From CAG-411 sp050875145 (GTDB lineage: Bacteria; Bacillota; Clostridia; Lachnospirales; Lachnospiraceae), in assembly GCA_050875145.1 (NCBI GenBank), contig JBNMLH010000011.1, positions 1 to 64,000 on the forward strand: 64,000 nucleotides of DNA, read 5' to 3'. Positions within the stretch are counted from its first letter, which is position 1; every line of letters starts with the position of its first letter. The notes under the pieces were generated by a model, which saw only the letters and a list, made by a program, of their open reading frames with translations, was not told the origin of the DNA and ran no database searches. The position numbers and the translations under genes were made by a program. This document shows positions 15,377-24,611 of this stretch, piece after piece.

Positions 15377-18300
15377 AATGGCTATTAAAATTGCTGGACA
15401 AGTAGAACAGTCGTTTAAAAGTTCGATGGGGCTTACTGAAAGACAATTAAAGGCAATTGCGAGAGAAGCTGCAAAAACAGAAAAAGCAACAAAAAGTTCA
15501 CTTGGTTCAGGTTTCGACAAAGCCAATAAAACAGTCGAAAGTTTTTCAAATGGAGCAAAAAAGGCTTTAAAAGCAGTTGCAAAAGCTGCAGCGGTTACTG
15601 GAACTGCGGCTGCTGGAATTGGAGTTGCGGCAACGAAAGTTGGAGCTGATTTTGAAGCGCAAATGTCTACTGTAAAAGCTATATCAGGCGCAACAGCAAA
15701 TCAATTTATAAGATTGACAGATAAGGCGAAAGATATTGGCGAAAATACAGCTTTTTCAGCGAAAGAGGCAGGAGAAGCAATGGAGTACATGGCAATGGCT
15801 GGCTGGAAGACGAAAGATATGCTTAACGGCATAGACGGAATAATGAATTTAGCTGCCGCATCAGGAGAAGATTTAGGTTCTGTTTCGGATATTGTAACAG
15901 ATGCAATGACAGCTTTTGGAATGGCAGCAGATGGCATGACAAACGGTGTTGCAAATGCTACATATTTTTCAGACATTTTGGCAAAAACCGCCGCATCCGC
16001 CAACACAAATGTCGGCTTGATGGGCGAAACGTTTAAATATGTAGCTCCTGTAGCTGGTTCACTTGGATACAACATCAAAGATACATCCGTCGCAATTGGA
16101 TTGATGGCAAACAGCGGAATCAAAGCGAGTAGTGCAGGAACATCGTTGAGAAGTTGGTTATCTCGCATGGCATCGCCAACAGATGCGGTCGCAACCTCAA
16201 TGAAAAAGTTAGGTATTTCGCTTACAGATCAAAAAGGAAATATGTATTCGCTCATGGAAATTTTAGAGCGTACAAGAAAAAGTTTTTCTGGTTTATCTAA
16301 ATCAGAAAAAGCGGCAGAAGCATCCACTTTAGCAGGAAAACAAGGAATGTCTGGTTTACTTGCAATAGTAAATGCATCTGATAAAGATTTCGCAAAGCTA
16401 ACCAAAGAAATTGACAATGCATCTGGAGCAGCAAAAGAAATGGCAGATATAAAGCTGGATAACTTAAAAGGGGATTCAACATTATTTGTTTCGGCTGCGC
16501 AGGGACTTGGAATAGAAGCATACGACCAAATGAAAAGTCAATTAAGACAAACTGTACAGCTAGGTACAGAAGGAGTGAGCGCCTTAACGAAATATCTTTC
16601 AAAAAGTAAAATTATCGAAAAAGGTTCAAAAATGTTTGGAAATGCACTTTCTAATATTTCTAAACAAGCTCCAACAACAATAAGAGAATTGCAAGATTTA
16701 ACAGGAAGCATAAAAGAATTTAGTAGTCCATTTTTTGATTTAGCAAAATGGATCATTGCACATCCAAAAATAATTACATCTGAATTAACAGGAATCGGAG
16801 CTACTATTTTATCTTTTAAAATTGCATCAAAAGTTAAAGACGTAGCAACTGCGTTTGGTGGCCTGGCAAGCGTTTTAACAAATCCATTTGCAGCGGCTAT
16901 TCTAACAGTAGGAGCGGCAATTGGAGGAGCGGCAGGAATAGCTACATATATTAAAATCTGTGAAAATGAGGCTAAAAAACAAAATTTAGCACAGCATTTT
17001 GGGACGATTTCTTTGTCATTGGAAGAGTTACAAGATGTTGCAAATCGAATTCTGGATGATGGAAGCCTAACAAAATTAAATACGGCATTAGAAGAATTTA
17101 GCAAAGTAGACAGCATTGCAGAAGAAATTCAGAACACTGTAAAGAGTGTTAATAAAATGAACTGGAAAGTTTCAGTCGGATTGAAGCTGTCAAAAAGCGA
17201 AAAGCAACAATACAAAAGCGATATAGCATCGTATATTGAGCAAACACAGAATTTGGTTAGTCAGGAAAGATACGCTTTAGCATTAAACATTAAATTGCTG
17301 ACTGGAGATGAAAACAGCTCAATTGGAAACTCTTTGGATAATTTTTTAGCAGGAAAGCAAACGGAACTAGAAAAGCTAGGTAAAAAGCTACAAAAAACGG
17401 TAAATAAGGCATTTGGCGATGGATTGCTTACAGTTGACGAAGAAAAGAAAATACAACAGATACAGAAGCAAATGCAAGACATCTCTGACGGCATATCTCA
17501 AAGTAATTTTAATGCGGATATGGAGGTTATTAGCAAACAATATTCTGGCGGAAATTTGACACCAGATAGTTTTAAGGATTTACAGAAAGAATTAAGCAGC
17601 AAGGTTACGGAAGCTGAAAAGAACTACAAAGAGTCGTTGCAAAAAAGCATCGCAGCTCTTAATTATCAATTGAGTCAAGGAGATATTTCACAAGCGGAAT
17701 ATGACAGCGGAGTTGATAAGCTGTGGGACGGATATAGAAAAAAAGTTGGAGAAGCAGAGTCGAAAGCTGCTGAATTTTCGTTGAATACAATAATGGGACA
17801 ATATAATGATGAATTAAAAGATGCAAGCAGTTCTTTTGATAAAATCATGCAAGATTATATGTCGAGAGAAACGGATTGGACATCAAGTGCTGGTTTGATG
17901 TGGGATGGGTTTGTCGAACAATTTGACGGAAAGATGCTAGATAGCTCAACGAGAACTGCAATAAAAGATTTATTAAAACAGCTAGAACCTACAGAAGAAC
18001 AACTGCAAGAAGTCGCTGATCAATATACCGCTGCAGGAGAAAAAATACCGACGGCAATTTCAGAGGGACTACAACAAATAGAAATGTTAAAAATGTTTTC
18101 TGGAGATGAAACGGCAATCTGGAACGCCATCCAAAAGAAATTGCTGGAAGATGGAGAATATACAGACTTGCTAAACAAAATAAATGAGGCGGGCGGGTAT
18201 ATTCCAAAAGAAATTAAAGCAGGAATGCAGTCTACAGCGAGAGAAAGTGCAAAAACGGCAGCAACATATGTAAAAAGCACAACAAATTATGCTTTGCAAA

Positions 18301-18896
18301 ATGAATTTAAAGGACCATTTAACATCGGAATCAAACTGAATACTAATAATGAGAGTACAAAATCTGAAATAATAACGCAAGTTTCAAACACAAGAAGCTT
18401 GTTTTCAAAGATTTTAGGTACAAAATTTGAAGCTCCGTTTAGTATTGCAGCAAAAATAAAAGCATCTGTATCTAATGCTGGTGGAGCGGCTGTTAAGCCT
18501 GCACATAACGCAAAAGGTTCTATTATAACTAAGCCTACGCTGTCTTATTTTGCAGAAGACGGTCCAGAAGCGGCAATTCCGCTTGATGGATCGGAACGAT
18601 CAAAAATGTTATGGAAACAGGCTGGCGAATTGCTTGGAATGTATCAAAAAAGAGACACACAGACGACACTTGCGTTGAAAGCTGAAAAAATGCTAAATAC
18701 AGATGATACACAACAGCCTGCAAAAGGTAAAGATGTGCAAGAAAGAGAAAGTACAGTAATTACATATTCTCCAAATATTGTTATCAAAGGAAATGCAAGT
18801 AAAGAAGACGTAATTGAAGCTAATACAATAGCACAAGAAAAATTCGAACGAATGATTGAAAAGTATTTCAGAGACAAGGCGAGAGTGGCATTTTAA
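15354..18896 (+). CDS. Tail tape measure protein, TP901 type
   Basis: 1180 residues from a TTG start with AAAGGAGGTG upstream. Tape measure length sets tail length. Residues ~95-310 fit the TP901 tape measure core (ADFEAQMSTVKAISGAT, AGEAMEYMAMAGWKTKDM, SGIKASSAGTSLRSWLSRMASP). A hydrophobic stretch near residues 515-540 could be the membrane-spanning part. Long charged helical regions follow. Near the C-terminus, FAEDGPEAAIPLDGSERSKMLW is a common tape measure ending. It overlaps the E' extension. Confidence 0.93.
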   Translation: MARSKEYEMAIKIAGQVEQSFKSSMGLTERQLKAIAREAAKTEKATKSSLGSGFDKANKTVESFSNGAKKALKAVAKAAAVTGTAAAGIGVAATKVGADFEAQMSTVKAISGATANQFIRLTDKAKDIGENTAFSAKEAGEAMEYMAMAGWKTKDMLNGIDGIMNLAAASGEDLGSVSDIVTDAMTAFGMAADGMTNGVANATYFSDILAKTAASANTNVGLMGETFKYVAPVAGSLGYNIKDTSVAIGLMANSGIKASSAGTSLRSWLSRMASPTDAVATSMKKLGISLTDQKGNMYSLMEILERTRKSFSGLSKSEKAAEASTLAGKQGMSGLLAIVNASDKDFAKLTKEIDNASGAAKEMADIKLDNLKGDSTLFVSAAQGLGIEAYDQMKSQLRQTVQLGTEGVSALTKYLSKSKIIEKGSKMFGNALSNISKQAPTTIRELQDLTGSIKEFSSPFFDLAKWIIAHPKIITSELTGIGATILSFKIASKVKDVATAFGGLASVLTNPFAAAILTVGAAIGGAAGIATYIKICENEAKKQNLAQHFGTISLSLEELQDVANRILDDGSLTKLNTALEEFSKVDSIAEEIQNTVKSVNKMNWKVSVGLKLSKSEKQQYKSDIASYIEQTQNLVSQERYALALNIKLLTGDENSSIGNSLDNFLAGKQTELEKLGKKLQKTVNKAFGDGLLTVDEEKKIQQIQKQMQDISDGISQSNFNADMEVISKQYSGGNLTPDSFKDLQKELSSKVTEAEKNYKESLQKSIAALNYQLSQGDISQAEYDSGVDKLWDGYRKKVGEAESKAAEFSLNTIMGQYNDELKDASSSFDKIMQDYMSRETDWTSSAGLMWDGFVEQFDGKMLDSSTRTAIKDLLKQLEPTEEQLQEVADQYTAAGEKIPTAISEGLQQIEMLKMFSGDETAIWNAIQKKLLEDGEYTDLLNKINEAGGYIPKEIKAGMQSTARESAKTAATYVKSTTNYALQNEFKGPFNIGIKLNTNNESTKSEIITQVSNTRSLFSKILGTKFEAPFSIAAKIKASVSNAGGAAVKPAHNAKGSIITKPTLSYFAEDGPEAAIPLDGSERSKMLWKQAGELLGMYQKRDTQTTLALKAEKMLNTDDTQQPAKGKDVQERESTVITYSPNIVIKGNASKEDVIEANTIAQEKFERMIEKYFRDKARVAF

Positions 18897-18911
18897 AGGA
18901 GTGATGTTACT

Positions 18912-19145
18912 GTGGATGAGTTTTACAGGACTGTTCAGGGGGATACATGGGACCAAATAGCGAAAAATGTTTACGGAGATGAAACGAAGATTGGAATTTT
19001 ATTGGAAAATAATTTGGACTGCATAGATATAGTAGTATTTGATTCAGGAACACTTATATATGTTCCTGAATTATCAGACGATGAAGAAGATACAGAAGAA
19101 TTTCCGGACTGGAGATATGACGATGATGAAGAGGGTGATGAATAA
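18912..19145 (+). CDS. Tail protein X, LysM-like
   Basis: 77 residues from a GTG start. The first ~58 residues form a LysM-like fold (YRTVQGDTWDQIAKNVYGDE ... SGTLIYVPEL), as in P2 gpX, which lies at the tail tip region. The last 20 residues are almost all acidic (DDEEDTEEFPDWRYDDDEEGDE), an unusual extension. The stop shares a base with the next ATG. Confidence 0.85.
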   Translation: MDEFYRTVQGDTWDQIAKNVYGDETKIGILLENNLDCIDIVVFDSGTLIYVPELSDDEEDTEEFPDWRYDDDEEGDE

Positions 19146-20119
19146 TGAAGCCGACACAATATGGAGCTGTTGTAAAAATTGGAGCTACAGATTATTCGGA
19201 ACAGTTAGAAAGCTTTAGCTATACAGATGAAGCGGATGGATCAAGCGATTCTGTATCAATTACACTTAGTGACATTAGCGGAAAATGGCATAGTTCCAAA
19301 ATGCCAAAAGCTGCATCAAGAGTTATTGCAAAAATAAAAAAGACTGGAGAAAAGACAAAAACGTATTCATGCGGAACCTTTCATTTAGATCAGATAGAAT
19401 TTACCGGTTATCCGTCAAGTGCAACTTTTTCGGCGGTGTCTGATCCTGTTAGTTATGCGTTTAAAACAACGCAACGAAATAGAACATGGAAACACACTAC
19501 TTTTTTACAAATCTGCAAGGATATATCAAAAACATACAAAAGTTTAAAAGTAGTGTATGATGCTCCAACAATTCCAATTGCAGCATTGGAACAGTCTAAA
19601 CAGACAGATAGCTCTTTACTAAAAAGCTTGGCAGAAAAATATGATTGTGGAGTAAAAATATATGCAAATAAAATTGTTGTATACAGTATCGAGCGTTATG
19701 AGAACAAAAAAGCTGTGAAAACAATAAATGTTAATCAAATGGAGCCAGGATGGACTTGGCAATCTACAATAAACGGCAATTACACAGGAGTTAAATTGAC
19801 ATACAAAAAAACAAATGGCAAAAAAATAGAAACGATGCATGGCAGCGCAAAGCGACTATTAAGACTAACAGAAAAGGCAGATAGTAAAGCGGACGCTGTA
19901 AGAATTGCACTAGCCAGAGTAAATAAAGAAAATGCAGATACTACCACATTACGTTTTACGTTGCGTTCTCCAGATTTTGTATCAGCAACATCGACCATAA
20001 ACATTACTGGTCTGGCAAAGTTGAACGGAAAATATTTCGTTACAAGAGTCCGCCACACGATTTCGAATGGATACAAAGTTCAAATCGAATGCAGAAAAAT
20101 AGGAAAAAGGATAAGGTGA
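19145..20119 (+). CDS. Baseplate hub protein, P2 gpD (late control D) family
   Basis: 324 residues, the normal length. It has the hub pattern DEADGSSDSVSITLSDISGKW in the N-terminal barrel, then FHLDQIEFTGYP, and in the C-terminal part FVSATSTINITGLAKLNGKYFVTRV before a final RHTISNGYKVQIECRK. Hub proteins of this family form the trimeric centre of the baseplate and are related to VgrG. It is coupled to gene X by a one-base overlap. Confidence 0.88.
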   Translation: MKPTQYGAVVKIGATDYSEQLESFSYTDEADGSSDSVSITLSDISGKWHSSKMPKAASRVIAKIKKTGEKTKTYSCGTFHLDQIEFTGYPSSATFSAVSDPVSYAFKTTQRNRTWKHTTFLQICKDISKTYKSLKVVYDAPTIPIAALEQSKQTDSSLLKSLAEKYDCGVKIYANKIVVYSIERYENKKAVKTINVNQMEPGWTWQSTINGNYTGVKLTYKKTNGKKIETMHGSAKRLLRLTEKADSKADAVRIALARVNKENADTTTLRFTLRSPDFVSATSTINITGLAKLNGKYFVTRVRHTISNGYKVQIECRKIGKRIR

Positions 20120-20124
20120 TTTTT

Positions 20125-20331
20125 ATGCTACGAATTGGAGAAGTTTCAAGCGTAAACAAAAAAGAAGGAACTATAAGGGTACTGTATTCTGACATGGATG
20201 AAAGCGTAAGTGGAGATATTATGTGTCTTGAAAAAATAGGAGTGCCAAAAGTAGAAGATACTGTTGCTGTTCTCTGTGATGAGGGCGGAGAAGGCGTTTG
20301 CTTAGGAAAAATTTGTGAAGCGGGTGTTTAA
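20125..20331 (+). CDS. Short baseplate assembly/spike protein, gpV-like
   Basis: 68 residues (MLRIGEVSSVNKKEGTIRVLYSDMDESVSGD...). This is an OB-fold-like barrel of the baseplate V family, reduced to little more than the N-terminal barrel: the long beta-helix spike seen in P2 gpV is absent. AAGGTG precedes the ATG at 20125; the longer frame begins inside the hub gene. It probably caps the hub. Confidence 0.7.
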   Translation: MLRIGEVSSVNKKEGTIRVLYSDMDESVSGDIMCLEKIGVPKVEDTVAVLCDEGGEGVCLGKICEAGV

Positions 20332-20332
20332 A

Positions 20333-20896
20333 ATGGCAAAAAAAAGCGAAAAGAAAAGCACTAAAAAAAAGGGGACAAAACTTGGAAAATTAAGAAAAGT
20401 AAAAAACAATGAAAAAAAGGGGAAAATCAAAAATTTTGATTCTAAAAAGAAAACAAAAACTGCAACAAGGACAATAAAGTTACCTACAGATTTTCTAGGA
20501 AGGATTGGAAACTTTGGCAAAACAATTACTTTTGTTGTAAGCGAAAAAGAAACACTAACATTTTCTGAAATGAATAGAAGTGTAGCTGCCAGGTGGACAA
20601 CACATCCAGCAATCAAGAAACGAGAAAAAACAGAATTTCTTGGACCAGACCTAGCAAAAATAACAATGAATGTGATACTTGATTATTCTCTGGGCGTAAA
20701 ACCGAGAAGCGTAATATCAAAATTGGAAAAGGCTGTATGCAGCGGAACTGTAGAAAATTTGGTGATAGGTGGCAAAAAAATAGGAGTAAACAAATATAGA
20801 ATAACTGATCTTTCAGAAAGTTGGGATACAATTATTCGCAATGGCGGGTTATATCGAGCGACAGTAACAGTTACATTTGAAGAATATGTTAAATAG
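20333..20896 (+). CDS. Tail protein U, P2 gpU family
   Basis: 187 residues. After a very basic Lys-rich N-terminal segment (~45 residues, probably disordered) comes a good gpU match: GKTITFVVSEKETLTFSEMNRS, ARWTTHPAI, KTEFLGPDLAKITMNVILDYSLGVKPR and VGVNKYRITDLSESWD-like features. In P2-like phages gpU joins tail to head. A GTG start at 20315 inside gene V is also possible, since AGGAAA precedes it; the choice changes six residues. Confidence 0.82.
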   Translation: MAKKSEKKSTKKKGTKLGKLRKVKNNEKKGKIKNFDSKKKTKTATRTIKLPTDFLGRIGNFGKTITFVVSEKETLTFSEMNRSVAARWTTHPAIKKREKTEFLGPDLAKITMNVILDYSLGVKPRSVISKLEKAVCSGTVENLVIGGKKIGVNKYRITDLSESWDTIIRNGGLYRATVTVTFEEYVK

Positions 20897-20906
20897 AGGT
20901 GATTGA

Positions 20907-21215
20907 ATGAATATACAATTAAATCGTGCTGTAATTGAAAGTGAGACACATATAAGCAGCGAGATTTTAAGATGTTTAAATTGCCTATATTCTACAATCG
21001 AAGGGACATGTGCTCTTGATAGAGATTTTGGGCTATCGATTGAATGTGTTGATCAGCCGCTTCCTGTTGCAAAAAATTTATATGCTTTAGATGTTACTGA
21101 AAAAACAGAAAAATACGAGAGTAGAGTAAGTGTAAAAGAAGTAACCTTTGAAGTAGTGAAAGAAAAATTGATTCCGCATATAAAAATTGAGTTAAAGGAG
21201 GATGACGACGAATGA
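20907..21215 (+). CDS. Baseplate wedge protein W, gp25-like
   Basis: 102 residues. It fits the gpW/gp25 family by position and by LRCLNCLYSTIEGTCALDRDFGLSIECVDQPLP, the typical EGT..LDRDFGL signature. The last residues are acidic. gp25-like proteins nucleate sheath assembly on the baseplate. AGAGGTGATTGA precedes the ATG, and the stop overlaps the next ATG (ATGA). Confidence 0.88.
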   Translation: MNIQLNRAVIESETHISSEILRCLNCLYSTIEGTCALDRDFGLSIECVDQPLPVAKNLYALDVTEKTEKYESRVSVKEVTFEVVKEKLIPHIKIELKEDDDE

Positions 21216-22354
21216 TTGCTGAATTAGAAAATCTACAAGATGTTACATTTGTCGATGATTGCGAAGTGAATGATATTCTTGAGCAAATGATACAAGATTT
21301 CCAGGCAAAATATGAAGAGGTTACAGGCGATAGCATAACGTTAGCTAAATCAGATCCGTACAGAATCATATTACAAGCTTGCAGTTTGCAACAATATCAA
21401 ATGCTAAAATTCCTCGATGAAATGGGTAAACAAAATTTACTGAAATATGCAGAAGGAGTTTTTTTGGATCAAATCGGGGCCTTGCGAGGTGTGAAAAGGT
21501 TACAAGGCAGTAAAGCAATAACAACGATACGTTTTAATTTAGAAGAGGCGAGAGAAGATGTTACTGCAATTCCAAAAGGAGTTAGAGTAGCGGCAGATGA
21601 TGTATATTTTGAAACAACTGAATATGCAGAAATAGAACCAGGAAACACATATGTAGATGTTTTGTCAGAGTGTACAGAAATTGGCACGGATGGAAATGGT
21701 TTTGCACCAGGAGAAGTAAACGCTATCGTCGATTCAGTAGCGTTTATTGCATCTGCGGTAAATTTAACGAAAACAGAAGGCGGAGAAGACATAGAAAGCG
21801 ATGAAAATTTTTCTGACAGAATTTATTTAGCAACGGCAGGATATAGTGTAGCAGGACCGACAGATGCATATAAATATTTTGTAAAAGAATCGGACGCTGC
21901 AATTTCGGATGTATCTGTAACATCCACGGAGCCAGGAATCGTTGATATACGTTTTATAATGAACGGCGGCTTACTACCGACAAAAGAAATAATTGAAGCA
22001 GTGACAGAGTACATAAGTGACAAAAATAGAAGACCACTAACAGACAATGTGAAAGTTGCCTCGCCTGAAATTGTAACATATGACATTAATTTGAAATATT
22101 GGATTGCTGAAGACAAAAGAAACATAGCATCGGCAATACAAGAGCAAATACAGACTGCAATACAAGAGTACATAGATTGGCAAAATTCGGCGATTGGCAG
22201 AGATGTAAACCCGTCCGAACTAACATACAGAGTTATGAAAGCTGGAGCAAAAAGAGTAGAGATAACGGCACCTGTTTTTACAGAAGTCGGTGAAACTAGC
22301 GTAGCACAAAATACAAGTAAAATTGTATCATATGGAGGCGTTGAAAATGGTTAA
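21212..22354 (+). CDS. Baseplate protein J
   Basis: 380 residues, typical for baseplate J-like proteins. Landmarks are AEGVFLDQIGALRGVKR, IPKGVRVAADDVYFETTEYAEI, GGEDIESDENFSDRIYLATAGYSVAGPTDAY-like and a terminal YRVMKAGAKRVEITAP. It forms the baseplate periphery with gpI. AAAGGAGGATG precedes it, and the gene overlaps gpI by eight bases. Confidence 0.92.
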   Translation: MIAELENLQDVTFVDDCEVNDILEQMIQDFQAKYEEVTGDSITLAKSDPYRIILQACSLQQYQMLKFLDEMGKQNLLKYAEGVFLDQIGALRGVKRLQGSKAITTIRFNLEEAREDVTAIPKGVRVAADDVYFETTEYAEIEPGNTYVDVLSECTEIGTDGNGFAPGEVNAIVDSVAFIASAVNLTKTEGGEDIESDENFSDRIYLATAGYSVAGPTDAYKYFVKESDAAISDVSVTSTEPGIVDIRFIMNGGLLPTKEIIEAVTEYISDKNRRPLTDNVKVASPEIVTYDINLKYWIAEDKRNIASAIQEQIQTAIQEYIDWQNSAIGRDVNPSELTYRVMKAGAKRVEITAPVFTEVGETSVAQNTSKIVSYGGVENG

Positions 22355-22907
22355 ATTGCAAGATTCCACAATAGATAAACTTGTACCAGAATGGCAATCT
22401 GATTTACCAGAGGTACAAGCGATAGGATATGCATTAAGTCAATCAAACCAAAGAATTTTAAATTTAATAAATCAGTCGATGGTATATGCGGGAATTGATA
22501 ATTTGCAAGAAAAAGTCTTAGATGTACTTGCGGTAGAATTAAGAGCACAATTTTGCGATGTAAAAATGGAATTATCTAAAAAACGTGAAATCATAAAAAA
22601 TACACTTTATTTGCATGGCAAAGCTGGAACGGTTTCTGCTGTTGAAGAAATGGTTGAATATGTGTTTGGTGACGGAAAAGTCACAGAGTGGTTTGACTAT
22701 GAAGGAGAGCCTTTTCATTTTAAAGTTAGTACAACGGAAATTTTGTCAGGAGAAAAAAATGAGACATTTACAAAATTGATAAAGTCCATGAAAAATGCAA
22801 GATCACATCTTGATTTGATAACAACGGAACGGACTACAGAAAGTACGATATATCTGGCAGCAGGAGAAACATCATACACAATAGCACCAGTAATAATTGC
22901 AAATTAA
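22347..22907 (+). CDS. Baseplate/tail protein I
   Basis: 186 residues. It resembles the P2 gpI family: LVPEWQSDLPEVQAIGYALSQSNQRI at the N-terminus, DVLAVELRAQFCD, then KREIIKNTLYLHGKAGTVSAVEEMV, VTEWFDYEGEPFHFKV and KNARSHLDL. The ATG at 22347 has GGAGG at 22334-22338; an in-frame ATG further up is inside gene J. It connects the baseplate to fibres. Confidence 0.9.
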   Translation: MVKLQDSTIDKLVPEWQSDLPEVQAIGYALSQSNQRILNLINQSMVYAGIDNLQEKVLDVLAVELRAQFCDVKMELSKKREIIKNTLYLHGKAGTVSAVEEMVEYVFGDGKVTEWFDYEGEPFHFKVSTTEILSGEKNETFTKLIKSMKNARSHLDLITTERTTESTIYLAAGETSYTIAPVIIAN

Positions 22908-22928
22908 AATGTTAGGAGGTAATAATGC

Positions 22929-23570
22929 ATGGCGCAACCATTTAGCAATGCGGTAATTACGAATAGCGGACTAGAATTGATTAATCGTTCGCAGTTAGGA
23001 GAGTGCATAATTGAGTTCACAAGGATAGCGGTTGGGGATGGAACATATACAAAAGCGGAAAAAAATAGAGAAACGTTAGCTAAAATGACAGAGCTAAAAA
23101 ACGAAAGAAAAAGTTACAGCATTTACGCAAAAGAAAAAGTAGATGAGAATGCAATAATGTTAAAAACTGTAATATCGAATTATGATAGCACAGAAGAAAG
23201 ACCATTGATAACGAAAGGATTTTATTTAAACGAGATTGCGGTATTTGCAAGAGAAGAAGGAACGGAAGGCGAGGTGTTGTATAGCGTAGCAGTTGTTACA
23301 TCAGCGATAGGAGATTTTATGCCTGCTTATAATGGATACAATCCTGCACAAATAATACAGAATTACATTGTGCAAGTAAGTAATGCCAATAATACACAAA
23401 TCGTAGTAGAAAATGGAATTTATGCTACGGTGGATCAGGTAATAAGTATAGAGAATACAATAGCTAGTCTAAGTAACACTTATGCAAAAGGCGCAGGAAT
23501 CGAATTTTCCATTTCGAACGGAATACTATGCGTAACCTATGATGATGGTACAGAGGAAGGAGTTGATTAA
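22929..23570 (+). CDS. Tail fibre/collar protein, N-terminal DUF3751-like
   Basis: 213 residues. The start (FSNAVITNSGLELINRSQLGECIIEFTRIAVGDGTY) and the LNEIAVFAREEGTEGEVLYSVA segment belong to the phage tail-collar fibre domain that attaches fibres to the baseplate. It is short and has no long fibre shaft, so receptor contact may be provided by the next gene. AGGAGGTAATAATGC precedes the ATG. Confidence 0.85.
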   Translation: MAQPFSNAVITNSGLELINRSQLGECIIEFTRIAVGDGTYTKAEKNRETLAKMTELKNERKSYSIYAKEKVDENAIMLKTVISNYDSTEERPLITKGFYLNEIAVFAREEGTEGEVLYSVAVVTSAIGDFMPAYNGYNPAQIIQNYIVQVSNANNTQIVVENGIYATVDQVISIENTIASLSNTYAKGAGIEFSISNGILCVTYDDGTEEGVD

Positions 23571-23572
23571 AC

Positions 23573-24184
23573 ATGAAACAAACAATACAAATTGCAGATA
23601 AGCCCACTTTAGATGAAGTCAAGGAATTACTAGAAAATAGTGGATATGGGTTGGAAGCATTAAAGAATTTACTGGGAGAACAGGACAGTAAACAGGAAGA
23701 ATATATTCATTTTAGTGGCTCTTTTAATGCATCTGTTTATGAATATAGAAATGTTCTTAACGTAAGTGGAAAGGGTAAATTATATCTTGCTTTAGCAAAT
23801 TGTAATATAAATTCTGTAGACACAGGTGTAAAAATTACAATCAACCCAAATTCCGAAACAGAAGAAGTCGTTTTCATGAGAAAAATAGGTGGAAGTGTTG
23901 GTAGCACTTCATATAGTTCTGTGGGCTTTCTTTCTAAAGAGTTTTATTCAGAAAAGACCTATATGTCATCTAATGGATATTATATTGCACCTTGTAGACA
24001 TGTGTTGGGGCAAAGTGTAAAATTGTTGACAACTGAGGATGCGGTTTCAGATACACAAACAAAAGACAGTAGTACTATGCTTGTGTTATTGTCAAAAAAA
24101 CCAATAGAATTTTCAGAAGGTGTAAAAATAGATATATATGAAAATGGTTCATATGATGTTATCTATTCATTAGATGATAATTAG
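23573..24184 (+). CDS. Possible receptor-binding or fibre-tip protein
   Basis: 203 residues. The N-terminal ~45 are helical (PTLDEVKELLENSGYGLEALKNLL); the rest is predicted beta-rich with no recognised family. It begins two bases after the fibre-attachment gene's stop and uses a different amino-acid mix (rich in Ser, Tyr and Asn), which fits a fast-evolving tip protein. Function is inferred from position only. Confidence 0.5.
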   Translation: MKQTIQIADKPTLDEVKELLENSGYGLEALKNLLGEQDSKQEEYIHFSGSFNASVYEYRNVLNVSGKGKLYLALANCNINSVDTGVKITINPNSETEEVVFMRKIGGSVGSTSYSSVGFLSKEFYSEKTYMSSNGYYIAPCRHVLGQSVKLLTTEDAVSDTQTKDSSTMLVLLSKKPIEFSEGVKIDIYENGSYDVIYSLDDN

Positions 24185-24200
24185 AAAGGAGTTACAATAA

Positions 24201-24482
24201 ATGTTGATAAAAGTTAAAGAAGAAAAATATGTAGATGATAGTGGAGTTGAACGTCTAAGAACATACTATGGAAAGGATAAAGACCATATTGTAGCTAAGG
24301 TTGAAAGTATAGCACAAAAAGAAAATGAAACAACAGAGCCAATGATTTCAGAACAAGAAGAGTTGAATGCAGAAATACTATTAAATCAAGCTTCTATCAT
24401 TGCAAAACAAGAGGAGCAAGATGAAGTATTAGCAGAAATATTATTAAATCAGGCACAGACAGGAGGTAATGAAAATGTTTAA
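24201..24482 (+). CDS. Small phage protein with internal repeat
   Basis: 93 residues. The C-terminal half contains the motif AEILLNQA twice (about residues 52-59 and 81-88), separated by a Glu/Gln-rich helix, so a short coiled coil is likely. It overlaps the XkdX-like gene by eight bases. Genes of this size lie between fibre and xkdX in many Firmicutes prophages. Confidence 0.55.
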   Translation: MLIKVKEEKYVDDSGVERLRTYYGKDKDHIVAKVESIAQKENETTEPMISEQEELNAEILLNQASIIAKQEEQDEVLAEILLNQAQTGGNENV

Positions 24483-24609
24483 AATTGTAAAGCGATACTA
24501 CGACAAAGGAATCTACTCAAAAGAAAATGTAGCAACATTCGTAAGAGCAGGAAAGATTACAGCAGAGCAGTATCAAGAGATTACAGGCGATACATACAAG
24601 GAGGTATAG
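24475..24609 (+). CDS. xkdX: XkdX family phage protein
   Basis: 44 residues: KIVKRYYDKGIYSKENVATFV, then AGKITAEQYQEITGD. This matches the XkdX family, a tiny protein of unknown role found between fibres and lysis genes in PBSX-like and other prophages. GGAGGTAATG precedes the ATG. Confidence 0.85.
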   Translation: MFKIVKRYYDKGIYSKENVATFVRAGKITAEQYQEITGDTYKEV

Positions 24610-24611
24610 AG

